This document shows, piece by piece, positions 1 to 9,199 of a stretch of DNA of 64,000 nucleotides. Source of the DNA: Paenibacillus kribbensis. Lineage in GTDB: Bacteria > Bacillota > Bacilli > Paenibacillales > Paenibacillaceae. The stretch lies in NCBI RefSeq assembly GCF_002240415.1, contig NZ_CP020028.1, forward strand, positions 3,001,501-3,065,500. Reading direction: 5' to 3'. A program made the position numbers and the translations under genes. The notes beneath the pieces are model-generated. The model saw only the letters and a program-made list of their open reading frames with translations. It ran no database searches and was not told the DNA's origin. Position 1 is the stretch's first letter. Each line of letters opens with the position of its first letter.

Positions 1-1
1 T

Positions 2-1531
2 CGGAACAAAGACATGTTCTGGGGAATTAACGTAATGGAAGCTTATATGAAGTTTAAAAAGTATTACACACCTGAATTAAAGGATAAAGTAAAAGCAAAA
101 ATGCTCAGTTTTAACATTTTGAATGCCGATGGAACGGCTCTGTCGGGAAATACAGAAAATCAACGGCTCATGTACGCAGCAGTCGGGGTCGTCGGAGCGG
201 AAGAATGGCCAGATTATCCGGTGAATTATGCTACCATCGCCAGAAACTATCTGCTGTCCGAACTTCCCACAATTACAAAACAAGGATACTTTGAATACGA
301 CTCTCCAACATATTTTATCCATCATGTAGGACCGCTATTGTTCATTACCGAACACTTGAAAGATGCGACATTGCGGAATATGGCCAAACTGACGTTGGAG
401 TGGTATTTTGCCAGTATCGTAGGAGAGTGGCTGCATGGGTACTGGGTGACCAGTCAGGCCAGAACATATAATGCGCAGCAAGAGCCGGGATTTACACTTG
501 ATGAAAGTGCAGTACTGCTGTGGATGTTGTTTGGTGACAGTCGTAAGCCGATATATCTCGGCAATGAAACCAATCTGAAATTTACCACGATCCCATTTGC
601 GCTTGCGGGCTACGAGTTGCCAGACATTTTCAAGCGTATAGCAACAGCCCGTTCTACAACTTACACGCATAAGGAACGAATGTCCAGAAACAGTAACAGA
701 CCGTGTAAGACAAGCTACATCACCCCGGATTATGCCGTATTCAGTCAAAAGGATAATCGCCTTGCACAAAACCAGCTTCATCGTTGGGGCATCAAATGGG
801 TGGGAGATACATACAATGACGAACCAAATACGTTCTTCATGAAGCAACACTACAGTGAGCCGATAAACTTGAATCCGTCCAACTCGGAATATTGGATGGG
901 CGGAACGAATATGGAGGAAGTGCTTCAGGACGGCGGTGCACTCATTGCAGTATACAATATCACAAATTCAAATACATGGATCGACGGCCCTGTTTCATAT
1001 AACGGAATTAAAGCAACGATCGAACAGGACCCCTTCAACAGGAACGGCTGGATATTCTTTCACACAGGTAAAATGCTGATGGCTGTCAGGACGGCACAAC
1101 CTTACGATTGGCCTTATGGCACGGAATCGTGGAAATATGGAGGTTATCAGAGAGCGTTACGGAGTGACGGGGCAAAAAATGCAGTCATCGTTGAAACAGC
1201 ACCTCTTAAGGACTATGCAGGAGGTACTTGCATTAGGGAGCTCGACTGCTTTGCTGAAGCTGTACTGACGAAAACCGTAGTGGATTTCAGCGGTGTTAAC
1301 ACTACCAATCCCCGGGTCTATTACAAAGGATTAACAGGTAAAGAGATGGAAATCGTATATGCCACCTCACGTAAAATTCAGGGTGTAGAAGTGAATTATG
1401 CGAATTGGCCTCTGCTGGATGATCCATGGATGCATCAGAATTATAATGGAGATAAACTCGATTTGGTTCATGATAGAGAGAGACGGACCTATGATTTCAA
1501 TAACTGGAAGGTAACATCAAGCATTATGTAA
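2..1531 (+). CDS. Unrecognised large protein, 5' truncated by window edge
   Basis: The reading frame is open from the first bases of the window. The first ATG, at 14, has no ribosome binding site, so the true start probably lies upstream and this is a C-terminal fragment of at least 509 residues. The first third is helical and rich in Trp/Tyr, with a segment at about residues 45-70 containing ENQRLMYAAVG. The second half reads as beta-rich (GGYQRALRSDG, NAVIVETAPL). A helical toroid followed by a beta-sandwich is the layout of many polysaccharide lyases of the heparinase/alginate-lyase type, so a role in polysaccharide breakdown is possible. I do not recognise a family motif and give no function. 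Confidence 0.6.
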   Translation, partial: RNKDMFWGINVMEAYMKFKKYYTPELKDKVKAKMLSFNILNADGTALSGNTENQRLMYAAVGVVGAEEWPDYPVNYATIARNYLLSELPTITKQGYFEYDSPTYFIHHVGPLLFITEHLKDATLRNMAKLTLEWYFASIVGEWLHGYWVTSQARTYNAQQEPGFTLDESAVLLWMLFGDSRKPIYLGNETNLKFTTIPFALAGYELPDIFKRIATARSTTYTHKERMSRNSNRPCKTSYITPDYAVFSQKDNRLAQNQLHRWGIKWVGDTYNDEPNTFFMKQHYSEPINLNPSNSEYWMGGTNMEEVLQDGGALIAVYNITNSNTWIDGPVSYNGIKATIEQDPFNRNGWIFFHTGKMLMAVRTAQPYDWPYGTESWKYGGYQRALRSDGAKNAVIVETAPLKDYAGGTCIRELDCFAEAVLTKTVVDFSGVNTTNPRVYYKGLTGKEMEIVYATSRKIQGVEVNYANWPLLDDPWMHQNYNGDKLDLVHDRERRTYDFNNWKVTSSIM

Positions 1532-1552
1532 GTGTCTGTCTCCAACTGACAA

Positions 1553-1593
1553 GGGCGTCGCAACCAGGCTATCAGGATCGGTTTGTGACGCCC
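1553..1593 (+). terminator. Hairpin terminator after the first gene
   Basis: Inverted repeat GGGCGTCGCAACC / GGTTTGTGACGCCC begins 22 bases after the stop codon of the first gene and is followed by a T-rich stretch. One bulge is present in the stem. Confidence 0.6.
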
Positions 1594-1613
1594 TACAATT
1601 TTAGTTGCAATAA

Positions 1614-1646
1614 CAAAAAAACACCGTATCGAAATACGATGTTTTT
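1614..1646 (-). terminator. Terminator for the YeeI-type gene
   Basis: Stem ACACCGTA/TACGATGT with one mismatch and a short TCGAAA loop. A run of seven T follows when read on the minus strand, immediately downstream of the minus-strand gene ending at 1666. Confidence 0.7.
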
Positions 1647-1665
1647 ATGATCTGTCCAACAAAAA

Positions 1666-2385
1666 CTATTCCTCAGAATCTACGTTGTGGTAAACCTGTT
1701 GAACATCCTCCAGATCTTCTAATGCATCAATCAATTTATCAAATTGCACCTGTGCATCCTCTGGAAGTGAGATGTCATTTTGGGCAAGCATGGTGAGCTC
1801 GGCCACAGTAAACTCAGTCACTCCTGCCTGCTTGAAAGCTTCCTGTACAGCATGGAATTGGTCAGGCTCTGCATATACGATAATGGCTTCATCTTCTTCG
1901 ATGATGTCACGTACCTCTACATCTGCCTCCATCAGCAGCTCCAGCACTTCATCAGCAGTTTTGCCTACCAAACCAATAACTGCTGTTGAATCAAACATGT
2001 AAGCTACTGATCCGCTTACCCCCAGGCTGCCGCCATTTTTGGTAAAAGCAGAACGCACATCCGATGCTGTGCGATTTACGTTATTCGTCAGTGCATCTAC
2101 AATAACCATGGAACCGTTGGGTCCGAAGCCTTCATAACGAAGCTCTACGTAGTTTTCATCGCCGGCCCCTTTTGCTTTTTCAATAGCGCGGTCAATGATC
2201 GCTTTCGGTACATTGTACGTTTTTGCACGTTCCAGTACGACTTTCAGCTGCCGATTGGATTCTGGATCAGGCTCGCCCTGCTTGGCTGCTACATAGATTT
2301 CTACGCCGAATTTAGCATATATGCGACTCGTATTAGCATCCTTCGATGCCTTCTTTTCTTTAATGTTATTCCACTTACGTCCCAT
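1666..2385 (-). CDS. yeeI: YebC/PmpR family regulator, YeeI type
   Basis: A 239-residue protein beginning [20 protein letters not shown], the signature N-terminus of the YebC/TACO1 family and especially of the second Bacillus paralogue, YeeI. The family is described as DNA-binding regulators and/or factors helping ribosomes through difficult sequences. Internal hallmarks are [21 protein letters not shown] and the YEGFGPNG motif. The in-frame extension 31 codons upstream is rejected because the family N-terminus starts exactly at this ATG, preceded by GGAAGAGAGCGGG. It is monocistronic, divergent from the bcrC-like gene, with its own terminator. Confidence 0.9.
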   Translation of the reverse strand: MGRKWNNIKEKKASKDANTSRIYAKFGVEIYVAAKQGEPDPESNRQLKVVLERAKTYNVPKAIIDRAIEKAKGAGDENYVELRYEGFGPNGSMVIVDALTNNVNRTASDVRSAFTKNGGSLGVSGSVAYMFDSTAVIGLVGKTADEVLELLMEADVEVRDIIEEDEAIIVYAEPDQFHAVQEAFKQAGVTEFTVAELTMLAQNDISLPEDAQVQFDKLIDALEDLEDVQQVYHNVDSEE

Positions 2386-2493
2386 AATATCCCGCTCTCT
2401 TCCTATATAAATATACACAACGAACTTTATGATATCCTTATACATTATATCTTTTAAAGGACATATGGACAAGTTCAAACCATTTCACCACAT

Positions 2494-2508
2494 ATGAAAA
2501 CGTTTTCT
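2494..2508. promoter_or_regulatory. Candidate CcpA (cre) site
   Basis: ATGAAAACGTTTTCT fits the cre consensus WTGNAANCGNWNNCW at every position and contains the perfect palindrome GAAAACGTTTTC (2496-2507). It lies between divergent yeeI (start 2385) and the bcrC-like gene (start 2602), so it could act on either. No expression evidence is available. Confidence 0.4.
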
Positions 2509-2601
2509 CATGAAATTCTAATTTTCATCTAAAGATGCTCCCATGTTAAAGAGTTAAGATCATACTACTTTCGAATCACATTAGAAAAGGAGTATCCCTG
2601 T

Positions 2602-3213
2602 ATGTTATCCAACCTGGACTATCAGATTTTTCATCTCATCAATGAACAAGCGAACAGCTTTTCTGCTTTGAATGGACTGATGCGTTTTTTCGCTGAAGAT
2701 GCCCAATATGTGTTCGCCCTTGCCTTGTTGCTATACTGGTTTTCAAGAAATAAACTCAACCGGAAAATGGTCTTGTCTGCTGCAGTATCTGCAAGCTTGG
2801 GCATGGGGATCAGCTTTATCATCGGACATCTCATGTACCGGGATCGTCCATTCGTCACACACACCGTTATTCAGCTCATTAAGCACCCGGCCAATGCCTC
2901 CTTTCCGAGCGACCACGCCATTGGAGCTTTTGCACTGGCAGTCACGTTTTGGCTGTACGGTAAGAGGTTTAAAATGTTCTGGCTGGCCGCTGCTCTGCTT
3001 ATCGGTTTTTCCCGTATCTGGGCAGGCGTCCATTATCCGTCGGATGTTGCGGCTGGTGCGCTGGTCGGTGCCTTATGCGCAGTTAGTACCCGGTTTATGC
3101 TTCTGCGTTTCAAGCGTCCTCAGCAATTGGCAGATTCGTGCCTAGAGCTGTACGAAAAAGCAGAACATAAAATTTGGAACAAATCAACAAAGCCTCAATC
3201 TGAGGATGCTTGA
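2602..3213 (+). CDS. bcrC: PAP2-family undecaprenyl-diphosphatase, BcrC type
   Basis: A 203-residue multispanning membrane protein. The PAP2 phosphatase triad is visible: MYRDRPF (motif 1, about residue 80), FPSDHA (motif 2, about residue 102, with Asp where most PAP2 proteins have Gly, as in BcrC), and SRIWAGVHYPSDV (motif 3). BcrC-type enzymes dephosphorylate undecaprenyl pyrophosphate outside the membrane, recycling the lipid carrier for cell wall synthesis and giving bacitracin resistance. The start is set by AAAAGGAGT eight bases upstream of the ATG. A strong terminator follows directly, so it is monocistronic. Confidence 0.85.
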   Translation: MLSNLDYQIFHLINEQANSFSALNGLMRFFAEDAQYVFALALLLYWFSRNKLNRKMVLSAAVSASLGMGISFIIGHLMYRDRPFVTHTVIQLIKHPANASFPSDHAIGAFALAVTFWLYGKRFKMFWLAAALLIGFSRIWAGVHYPSDVAAGALVGALCAVSTRFMLLRFKRPQQLADSCLELYEKAEHKIWNKSTKPQSEDA

Positions 3214-3220
3214 GCGTGAT

Positions 3221-3258
3221 GAGGCCCCATAAGCCATAGTTATGGTTTATGGGGCTCC
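3221..3258 (+). terminator. Terminator after bcrC-like gene
   Basis: Long near-perfect stem GGCCCCATAAGCCATA / TATGGTTTATGGGGCTC followed by CCTTTGATTT. It may also stop transcription of the convergent histidine kinase gene. Confidence 0.8.
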
Positions 3259-3277
3259 TTTGATTTATCCAATATGT

Positions 3278-4684
3278 TCAGACCCTGTACGCCGGAAAAC
3301 AAAGCGTTACGGTTGTCCCTATATGTTCATTACTGCTCACTCTGATATTACCGTTATATCGCTTGACCAGTTGCTTGGCTATAGCAAGGCCCAGGCCTGT
3401 CCCCCCCTGCTCACGACTTCTGGCCTTATCCACCCGATAAAATCGGTCGAATAAATAAGGCAAGTCCTCTGCAGGAATCCCGATTCCGTAATCCGTAATA
3501 TGAATAAAAACCTCGTTTTGTTCCAGCGTTCCGGTTACAAGGATTTCTTTTGAAGAGCCAGAATATTTAACGGCGTTATCCAGCACGATCAGCAATAACT
3601 GTTCCAGATGCTGCGGTGTGATATGGACCTGTACCTGTTCGAGGAGAGTTAGTTCACTCCGGAATACCATATCAGGATGCAGCATATTAAAATTGGTGAG
3701 CGTATATTGAATGGTATGACTGATATCTATCGCAGGCACATCCTGTTCCAAATTCTTGGATTCAGCTCGCGTCAACTCCAGAAGATCGTTTACAATACCC
3801 TTCAATCGCTCAAGCTCCTGAACAGAAACACGAAGCGACTCGTCCAATATGGCCGGATCGTGCTTGCCCCAACGGTTCAATAAGGAGATATGACCTTCAA
3901 TAATCGAAATTGGGGTGCGCAATTCATGGGAGGCATCCTCAACAAACTGTTTTTGTTGAAGGAAAGAACGCTCCAACTGATCAATCAACTCATTAAATAC
4001 TTTCCCGAGATTCGACAGCTCGTCATTATTATCCGATACTTGCACACGTTCCTCATGCAACCCTTTTTTGCGAATTCTGATCATCGTATCCGTCATGGAC
4101 TGAATGGGTCGCATCAATTGGCGTGAAAGAAAAATCCCTCCCAAGGCGCTTAATATAATCGCTCCTATACCGCCTGCAATCACGACACCTTTTATTTTGT
4201 CACTAATCTTTTCTATATTTTCCATGTTGTTTATAATTTCGATGGTTCCGGTAAAGTGATCTGAAGTCAACGGACTTCGCATAATCAAGACCTGATCCTC
4301 CAGATGCCAGGCAGTCATAATCTGGGTGCTATGTGCTGCTTGCGGAAGGAACCAATCCTCAGGCAGCTCGTTGCTGACGCTGAGCAGTGGAACTCCCTGC
4401 TGATTCAAAATGCGGATCATTTGATGCCGATCATTCAAATTCTCAACAAAACGTCGACTGTTCACGATTTCCTGAGCAGACAAGTGTTTTTCCTGCAAAA
4501 GGGTTTGGAGTTCGTTCATGCTTTTGCGGATACTCACTTTTCCCTCACTGACCATCCACTGGTTAATCGTAAAATATTGGACACCATTGTACAAAACAAA
4601 CAAAATACATAACAGCAACGAAGACCACACCGCCAATTTCCAACGAATGGGTAGCCGAGAAAATAGGGATTTTAGCGTTGCCAT
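3278..4684 (-). CDS. Sensor histidine kinase (OmpR-partner type)
   Basis: A 468-residue membrane kinase. TM1 is at about residues 15-37, followed by an extracytoplasmic sensor region to about 165, TM2 at 167-190, HAMP to about 240, then HisKA with phospho-acceptor DASHELRTP (about 250) and HATPase with N box LDNAVKYS and G boxes DYGIGIP and GGTGLGLA. All catalytic motifs are intact. The ATG overlaps the regulator stop as TAATG, so the two genes are translationally coupled. The organisation and sequence style are like B. subtilis YkoH. The stimulus is not evident. Confidence 0.92.
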   Translation of the reverse strand: MATLKSLFSRLPIRWKLAVWSSLLLCILFVLYNGVQYFTINQWMVSEGKVSIRKSMNELQTLLQEKHLSAQEIVNSRRFVENLNDRHQMIRILNQQGVPLLSVSNELPEDWFLPQAAHSTQIMTAWHLEDQVLIMRSPLTSDHFTGTIEIINNMENIEKISDKIKGVVIAGGIGAIILSALGGIFLSRQLMRPIQSMTDTMIRIRKKGLHEERVQVSDNNDELSNLGKVFNELIDQLERSFLQQKQFVEDASHELRTPISIIEGHISLLNRWGKHDPAILDESLRVSVQELERLKGIVNDLLELTRAESKNLEQDVPAIDISHTIQYTLTNFNMLHPDMVFRSELTLLEQVQVHITPQHLEQLLLIVLDNAVKYSGSSKEILVTGTLEQNEVFIHITDYGIGIPAEDLPYLFDRFYRVDKARSREQGGTGLGLAIAKQLVKRYNGNIRVSSNEHIGTTVTLCFPAYRV

Positions 4685-5352
4685 TATCGAATCACATACC
4701 CTAATCCGCGTAATGTCTGTATAAAGCTTGGTTCTCCGGGCTCGTCGATTTTGCTGCGCAAGTAACGAATATACACGTCCACGACATTCGTTTCGACCTC
4801 CGAATCATAGCCCCATATAAGCTCCAGCAGTCTCTCACGAGTCATGACGCGTCCGATGTTATGCATCAATATGGACAGCAGATCAAATTCACGCTTCGTC
4901 AATTCAATAATCTGTTGGTCTTTTGTCAAAATACGCGCCTCGCTATCCAGCATCAGCCCGTTGTAAGCAATTTGTTTGGAATCTTCAACAAATCCACTGC
5001 GCCGGAGCAAAGATCGCATCCGGGCCAGGAGTTCCTCAATGGCAAAAGGCTTTGGGATATAATCATCCGCTCCACTGTCCAGTCCCATCACTTTATCCAT
5101 CACACCGTCCCTTGCAGTTAGCATAATGATCGGGGTTTGCTTTGTTTTGCGAATCCGTCGGCACACTTCAATGCCATTGATGCCTGGTAGCATCAAATCC
5201 AGCAGAATGATGTCCCATTCCTCGCTTAACGCAGACTCCAGCCCTTTCCGCCCCTCATACTCGACAGTCACCTCGTAAGATTCATGCTTTAGTTCAAGCT
5301 CAATGAAACGGGCCAAATTTTTCTCATCCTCAATCAGGAGTATCTTTTTCAT
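4684..5352 (-). CDS. OmpR-family response regulator
   Basis: A 222-residue protein with receiver domain (acidic pocket EDE, phospho-acceptor in ILLDLMLPG, conserved KPFAIEELLAR) and a C-terminal winged helix (LTKREFDLLSIL, VVDVYIRYLRSKID, LRGLGYVIR). It is the DNA-binding partner of the kinase whose gene overlaps its stop codon. The start is placed at the Met of MKKILLIEDE because GGAAAGGAAAG lies just upstream; an ATG seven codons earlier lacks that support. Similar to YkoG-type regulators. Confidence 0.92.
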   Translation of the reverse strand: MKKILLIEDEKNLARFIELELKHESYEVTVEYEGRKGLESALSEEWDIILLDLMLPGINGIEVCRRIRKTKQTPIIMLTARDGVMDKVMGLDSGADDYIPKPFAIEELLARMRSLLRRSGFVEDSKQIAYNGLMLDSEARILTKDQQIIELTKREFDLLSILMHNIGRVMTRERLLELIWGYDSEVETNVVDVYIRYLRSKIDEPGEPSFIQTLRGLGYVIR

Positions 5353-5548
5353 AGCTTTCCTTTCCAGGCGCAAGAGCGTCTTTTTCCAAACGCTTGATAT
5401 AGAAATCAGTTTACTCTATGTACATTAAAAAATAATGATCTTTTCAATTTATTTTTCTCATGATATTTTAATGTGTCCTGTGTAAGCTGGATCATGACTC
5501 TATGAACCTGCCCCTGTTAGCCATTCATCATGAAAGAAGGTCGTATTC

Positions 5549-6478
5549 TTGAAAATGAAAACACTGATAACCGCCATCACTCTATCGGCAGCTTTCTGTA
5601 TGTTGTCTCACGTCGGCTGGTTTACTGTCCGCTCTGATGCTAAGGCCGTTCAATCTACAGCCTGGGCTGACTCCTCTGTAAAGGTTAAAGCATCTCAGGC
5701 CAGTGCTGTCAAATCCCCGCAACGTATTGACCATATCGTCATTGTGGTAGAAGAAAATCATTCGTCGAAAAAAATCTCGGGCAATCCCTTCGCCCCATTT
5801 ATGAACGACTTGATGAAAAAAGGTGTCAATCTGATGAATCATTATGCGATTGAACATCCAAGTCAACCAAACTACCTGGATCTATTTTCCGGTTCTAATC
5901 AGGGCGTCCACAATGATTTGACTCCAAAGAAAATGAACACCAGCAATCTGGCTTCGGAGCTTATACAACATGGATATACATTTGGGGGTTACTCGGAGGG
6001 GCTGCCTCGAACCGGATTTACCGGTCCATATGATCTGAAAACCCTGTATGCGCGTAAACATAACCCGTGGGTGAATTTTACGAATCTGCCGGCTTCAATC
6101 AATATGCCTTTGACCAGCTTTCCACAAAACTTTAATCAGCTGCCGACGGTTTCTTTTGTCATTCCCAATCTAAACCACGATATGCACGACGGCACGATCC
6201 GGGAAGCAGATCAATGGCTACAGACCCACCTATCCTCTTATGCCCGTTGGGCACCGCAGCATAACAGCCTTTTGGTTTTAACATGGGATGAAGATGATAT
6301 GAGCAGCAAAAACAAAATTCCGACTGTAATCATAGGCGCTCATTTAAAAAATGGCCCCTATAATGAAAAAAGCAATCATTTTTCTATGCTGCGCATGATT
6401 GAACAATTATACGGCTTGGATTTGCTCGGCAAGAGTAGAACGGCCCCGCCGCTTAATATATGGACATCAGGCTCATAA
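5549..6478 (+). CDS. Secreted phosphoesterase family protein (AcpA/PLC-like)
   Basis: A 309-residue protein with an N-terminal signal sequence (about residues 1-32, hydrophobic ITAITLSAAFCML). The body starts IDHIVIVVEENHS, the metal-binding entry motif of the phosphoesterase (Pfam 04185) family that includes acid phosphatase AcpA and non-specific phospholipase C. Further family marks are HPSQPNYLDLFSG, VIPNLNHDMHDG and LTWDEDD. It probably hydrolyses phosphomonoesters or phospholipids outside the cell. The start is the TTG at 5549 (GAAGG eight bases upstream); an ATG two codons later is the alternative. The stop abuts the next gene, suggesting co-transcription. Confidence 0.85.
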   Translation: MKMKTLITAITLSAAFCMLSHVGWFTVRSDAKAVQSTAWADSSVKVKASQASAVKSPQRIDHIVIVVEENHSSKKISGNPFAPFMNDLMKKGVNLMNHYAIEHPSQPNYLDLFSGSNQGVHNDLTPKKMNTSNLASELIQHGYTFGGYSEGLPRTGFTGPYDLKTLYARKHNPWVNFTNLPASINMPLTSFPQNFNQLPTVSFVIPNLNHDMHDGTIREADQWLQTHLSSYARWAPQHNSLLVLTWDEDDMSSKNKIPTVIIGAHLKNGPYNEKSNHFSMLRMIEQLYGLDLLGKSRTAPPLNIWTSGS

Positions 6479-6523
6479 ATGTCTAATATGAGGGTGAAGT
6501 ATGACTTGAGGGAGATTAATCAC

Positions 6524-7270
6524 TTGGATGTATTGTATAGCAAACGCAGTAATAACTATGAAATCACGGTGTACGACACCTCGGAACTATACGGTGAAAA
6601 GGGTTCATTCCGTGTCATGCAATTTTCAAATGCAGCGATTCAAGGTGCGTTAGATTTGAATGACCCGCAGCGTATTCTGTTCGAATACCCCAAAGCGATC
6701 ATCCACCTGATGGAGCTGAACGATCCTTCGTTCGAGGACGTATTTGTGATCGGGCATGGAATTGGAACGATTGTTCGCCATTTTACAGAAAAAAACTTTA
6801 GAATTGCAGAGCTGGACGCCCTGGTCGTGAAGTTAAGCCAGCTCTTCTTTGGATACGATAAAGACAATGTGACGATTGGGGATGGACGGCGCATTTTGGA
6901 GCAGGAGGCATCGGACGCTTATGACTATATTATTTTGGATGCCTTCACGGAGCAGGGAACGCCACTGCATTTGGTATCCAGAGAATTTTTTAAGCTGGTC
7001 AAAGCAAAGCTGGATACCGAGGGCTCTATCATCATGAACTTAATGGGCAAAAGTGAACACGATCACATGATAAATGCCATTCATACGACATTGCGTGAAG
7101 AGTTCGCTTATGTTGCTGCTTTTTCATTACCCTCGGAAGGTGCTGCTGATATTCAAAATATCATCATCATCGGCCGGCACAAACCGATCCGATTTCAGAC
7201 ACGTCAAATGGCTGGCTTCTACGAGATTACACTTGGTGAAGGTCATATTTTACGAGACACTGATGCTTGA
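6524..7270 (+). CDS. Spermidine synthase-like (SAM-methyltransferase fold) protein
   Basis: About 248 residues with the spermidine synthase fold: EITVYDTSELYGEKGSFRV near the N-terminus, a Rossmann region, and YDYIILDAF. The usual glycine-rich SAM/dcSAM loop GGGDG is replaced by GHGIGT, so canonical polyamine synthase activity is doubtful. ATGs at 6479 and 6488 have no ribosome binding site. TTG at 6524 follows GAGGGAG by nine bases and gives the N-terminus typical of the family, so I prefer it; 6479 is the alternative. It lies directly after the phosphoesterase gene, probably in the same transcript. Confidence 0.8.
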   Translation: MDVLYSKRSNNYEITVYDTSELYGEKGSFRVMQFSNAAIQGALDLNDPQRILFEYPKAIIHLMELNDPSFEDVFVIGHGIGTIVRHFTEKNFRIAELDALVVKLSQLFFGYDKDNVTIGDGRRILEQEASDAYDYIILDAFTEQGTPLHLVSREFFKLVKAKLDTEGSIIMNLMGKSEHDHMINAIHTTLREEFAYVAAFSLPSEGAADIQNIIIIGRHKPIRFQTRQMAGFYEITLGEGHILRDTDA

Positions 7271-7297
7271 ATAGCCTAAATCCGTCTGCTTGCTTCT

Positions 7298-7990
7298 CTA
7301 ATGTGAAGCGTCTCCCTGTTGCACCCAGAGAGATGAACGATATTTGGATTTCAAAATAATCAAACTGCGTTGGCTGCCATATTGCATAATGGACGGCCAA
7401 ATTTTAGGTCGTACACGTCTGCGAAACCCCAAAACAAAGCGGACAAACCGAGGCGAAATGTCCCATATACGGACCGCCTCCTGTTCTATTTCTTCGGGCA
7501 GCTCCTTAGAGAACAGAAAACGATTAAGCGAGCGTGTAATTACTCCTGTTATCGCCTCAATCGTACTAACATCCATTACAATGATCGTGTCAGAGCGCTG
7601 AAGCCGCTCGGTAAAATAATAATCATGATAATTCCCTTCAATGATCCATTCTTCCTTTTCGACCACTTCTTCCAGCTGTTTGAGAAATTGTTTGTCCGTG
7701 CTCCGCTGCCACTCTGGTCCCCAATACAAATCATCCAGAGAGATGTACGGCAAATGAGTCCGTTTGGAAAGACGTTTGGCCAAAAAGGTTTTGCCGCTCC
7801 CTGGCGAACCGATCACGATAATACGTTTGGCGTGCCGTACAGCAAGAATTTCGTCATCCAGCCTCCGATGCGGGCGCAGCATTGGGTACATCATTCGATA
7901 AAACAAACCTGCCACGAACGAACCTCCCTTTAAAAACAAATACAGGAGGAACAGCGGCAAAAAAACGATGGCATATTTCATATTATTCAT
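7298..7990 (-). CDS. Membrane-anchored P-loop kinase-like protein (topology-modulation/adenylate-kinase type)
   Basis: A 230-residue protein with one N-terminal membrane segment (about residues 5-28) followed by an ATPase domain with Walker A GSPGSGKTFLAKRLS at about residue 62. The downstream pattern is LPYISLDDLYW ... WIIEGNYHDYY ... DTIIVMDVS, typical of the AAA_18/FlaR topology-modulation family of small nucleotide-kinase-like proteins. The substrate is unknown. The membrane anchor is unusual for that family. AGGAG lies 11 bases before the ATG, with a TTG immediately upstream as alternative start. It follows the PfkB gene on the same strand after 58 bases. Confidence 0.75.
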   Translation of the reverse strand: MNNMKYAIVFLPLFLLYLFLKGGSFVAGLFYRMMYPMLRPHRRLDDEILAVRHAKRIIVIGSPGSGKTFLAKRLSKRTHLPYISLDDLYWGPEWQRSTDKQFLKQLEEVVEKEEWIIEGNYHDYYFTERLQRSDTIIVMDVSTIEAITGVITRSLNRFLFSKELPEEIEQEAVRIWDISPRFVRFVLGFRRRVRPKIWPSIMQYGSQRSLIILKSKYRSSLWVQQGDASH

Positions 7991-8048
7991 CAAGCGACCT
8001 GCTCCTTTTACAGTTTCAGCACCAAAAGTAGGTTCGATTCTCTTTTAT

Positions 8049-9095
8049 TTATGTATCTTTCTCCTTAAAATACACACATTTAAAAAACATAAACTTTTGC
8101 GAATGTATGCCGTACAACTGTTTAAACATGGAATGCAGCTTATTCAGAGATAGAGTCTCTGAAACCGTCCGATCCGTTTGAATAGTTAAGGCGGCACAAC
8201 TGATTCCGAATTGGCACACCTGCTCCATAGGGTATCCTTGGATAATTCCATATATCATGCCGGCAATAAAGGCATCTTCTCCACCCGTTACATCAATAAC
8301 TTCCGAAATGTATTGTATGGAAATTTGTGCATGAGTTCCATCCTGAGAGGCAAATAAAACACTGTCCACTCCATGGAAAATAATTACATTTTGAACTCCA
8401 AGTTGATGAAAAATTCGGGCTGCGTCCATTAGTTGCTGATCATCCGTAAATTGCATCCCCAAATAGGCTTCAGCTTCCATATGATTGCATACCATCCAAT
8501 CCACTCCGTGCAAATTTCGGGGAAGTCTGCTCATTTTGGAGGCTGATACCGAAGAAATGACAAGCGGGACTCGATGTTCATGGCATATTCGTATGGTGGA
8601 AGCAATTACACTCATAGGGAAATTAGTGTCCAAAAACACCAGTCGGGATGCGGTGATTAAGGGGATATTCCCAAGGATGGCTGAAGGACGAATCTGATCA
8701 TAAATCTCCATCTCTGCTGTCGCTACAACCAGCTCACCATGCTCGTCCAGCACAGCAGTGTAAACCCCGGTTGACGGTTCTCCCTTGACCTGCAAAGGAA
8801 TCACATTCATGTAAAGTCTGGATTGCTCAACTATAAATTCACCTTCCGCATCATCGCCAACTGCGGTTAGCAGGCTGACCTGCTGGCTGAGCCTCCCCAA
8901 ATTTTCGGCTACATTGCGAGCCACTCCACCACAGGATTGCCGCCTGGCATTGCTCGGATTGGAGGTGTGAAGCTGAAATGCACCTTTAACCTTAATTTTG
9001 CGGTCTAAATTGGCTCCCCCGATGCATAGTATTTGTTGTTTAGTGGGCCAAGGCTCGTCCAGTTCATTTTTGCGGCTTAGTTTTAATTTCATCAT
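8049..9095 (-). CDS. PfkB-family carbohydrate/pseudouridine kinase-like protein
   Basis: A 348-residue ribokinase-fold protein: GGANLDRKIKVKG (substrate-binding strand), CGGVARNVAENLGRL (first PfkB signature), and DVTGGEDAFIAGM as the second signature. The catalytic Asp is kept but the usual anion hole GAGD reads GGED, which may affect activity. The similarity is closest to pseudouridine kinases (PsuK) and related sugar kinases, with no pseudouridine glycosidase gene next to it. Start at the first of two tandem ATGs behind AAAGGGG. The C-terminal tail of about 25 residues is basic and aromatic. Confidence 0.8.
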   Translation of the reverse strand: MMKLKLSRKNELDEPWPTKQQILCIGGANLDRKIKVKGAFQLHTSNPSNARRQSCGGVARNVAENLGRLSQQVSLLTAVGDDAEGEFIVEQSRLYMNVIPLQVKGEPSTGVYTAVLDEHGELVVATAEMEIYDQIRPSAILGNIPLITASRLVFLDTNFPMSVIASTIRICHEHRVPLVISSVSASKMSRLPRNLHGVDWMVCNHMEAEAYLGMQFTDDQQLMDAARIFHQLGVQNVIIFHGVDSVLFASQDGTHAQISIQYISEVIDVTGGEDAFIAGMIYGIIQGYPMEQVCQFGISCAALTIQTDRTVSETLSLNKLHSMFKQLYGIHSQKFMFFKCVYFKEKDT

Positions 9096-9199
9096 TTGAC
9101 CCCTTTCGCGAACTGCTCGCGCTGGTTGTTTTTAATTTGTAAAGCAATGAATTAGATTTTATAGAAAATAGGTACTTACTAAAATTAACACGTTCCAAA

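Noticed and set aside
2..1531. Calling the first gene a heparinase or alginate lyase
   Set aside because: The helix-then-beta layout is suggestive, but no family motif or catalytic residue could be identified, so no function is given.
1772..2002. Plus-strand frames opposite the yeeI gene
   Set aside because: Shadow frames with low-complexity Ser-rich translation; no ribosome site.
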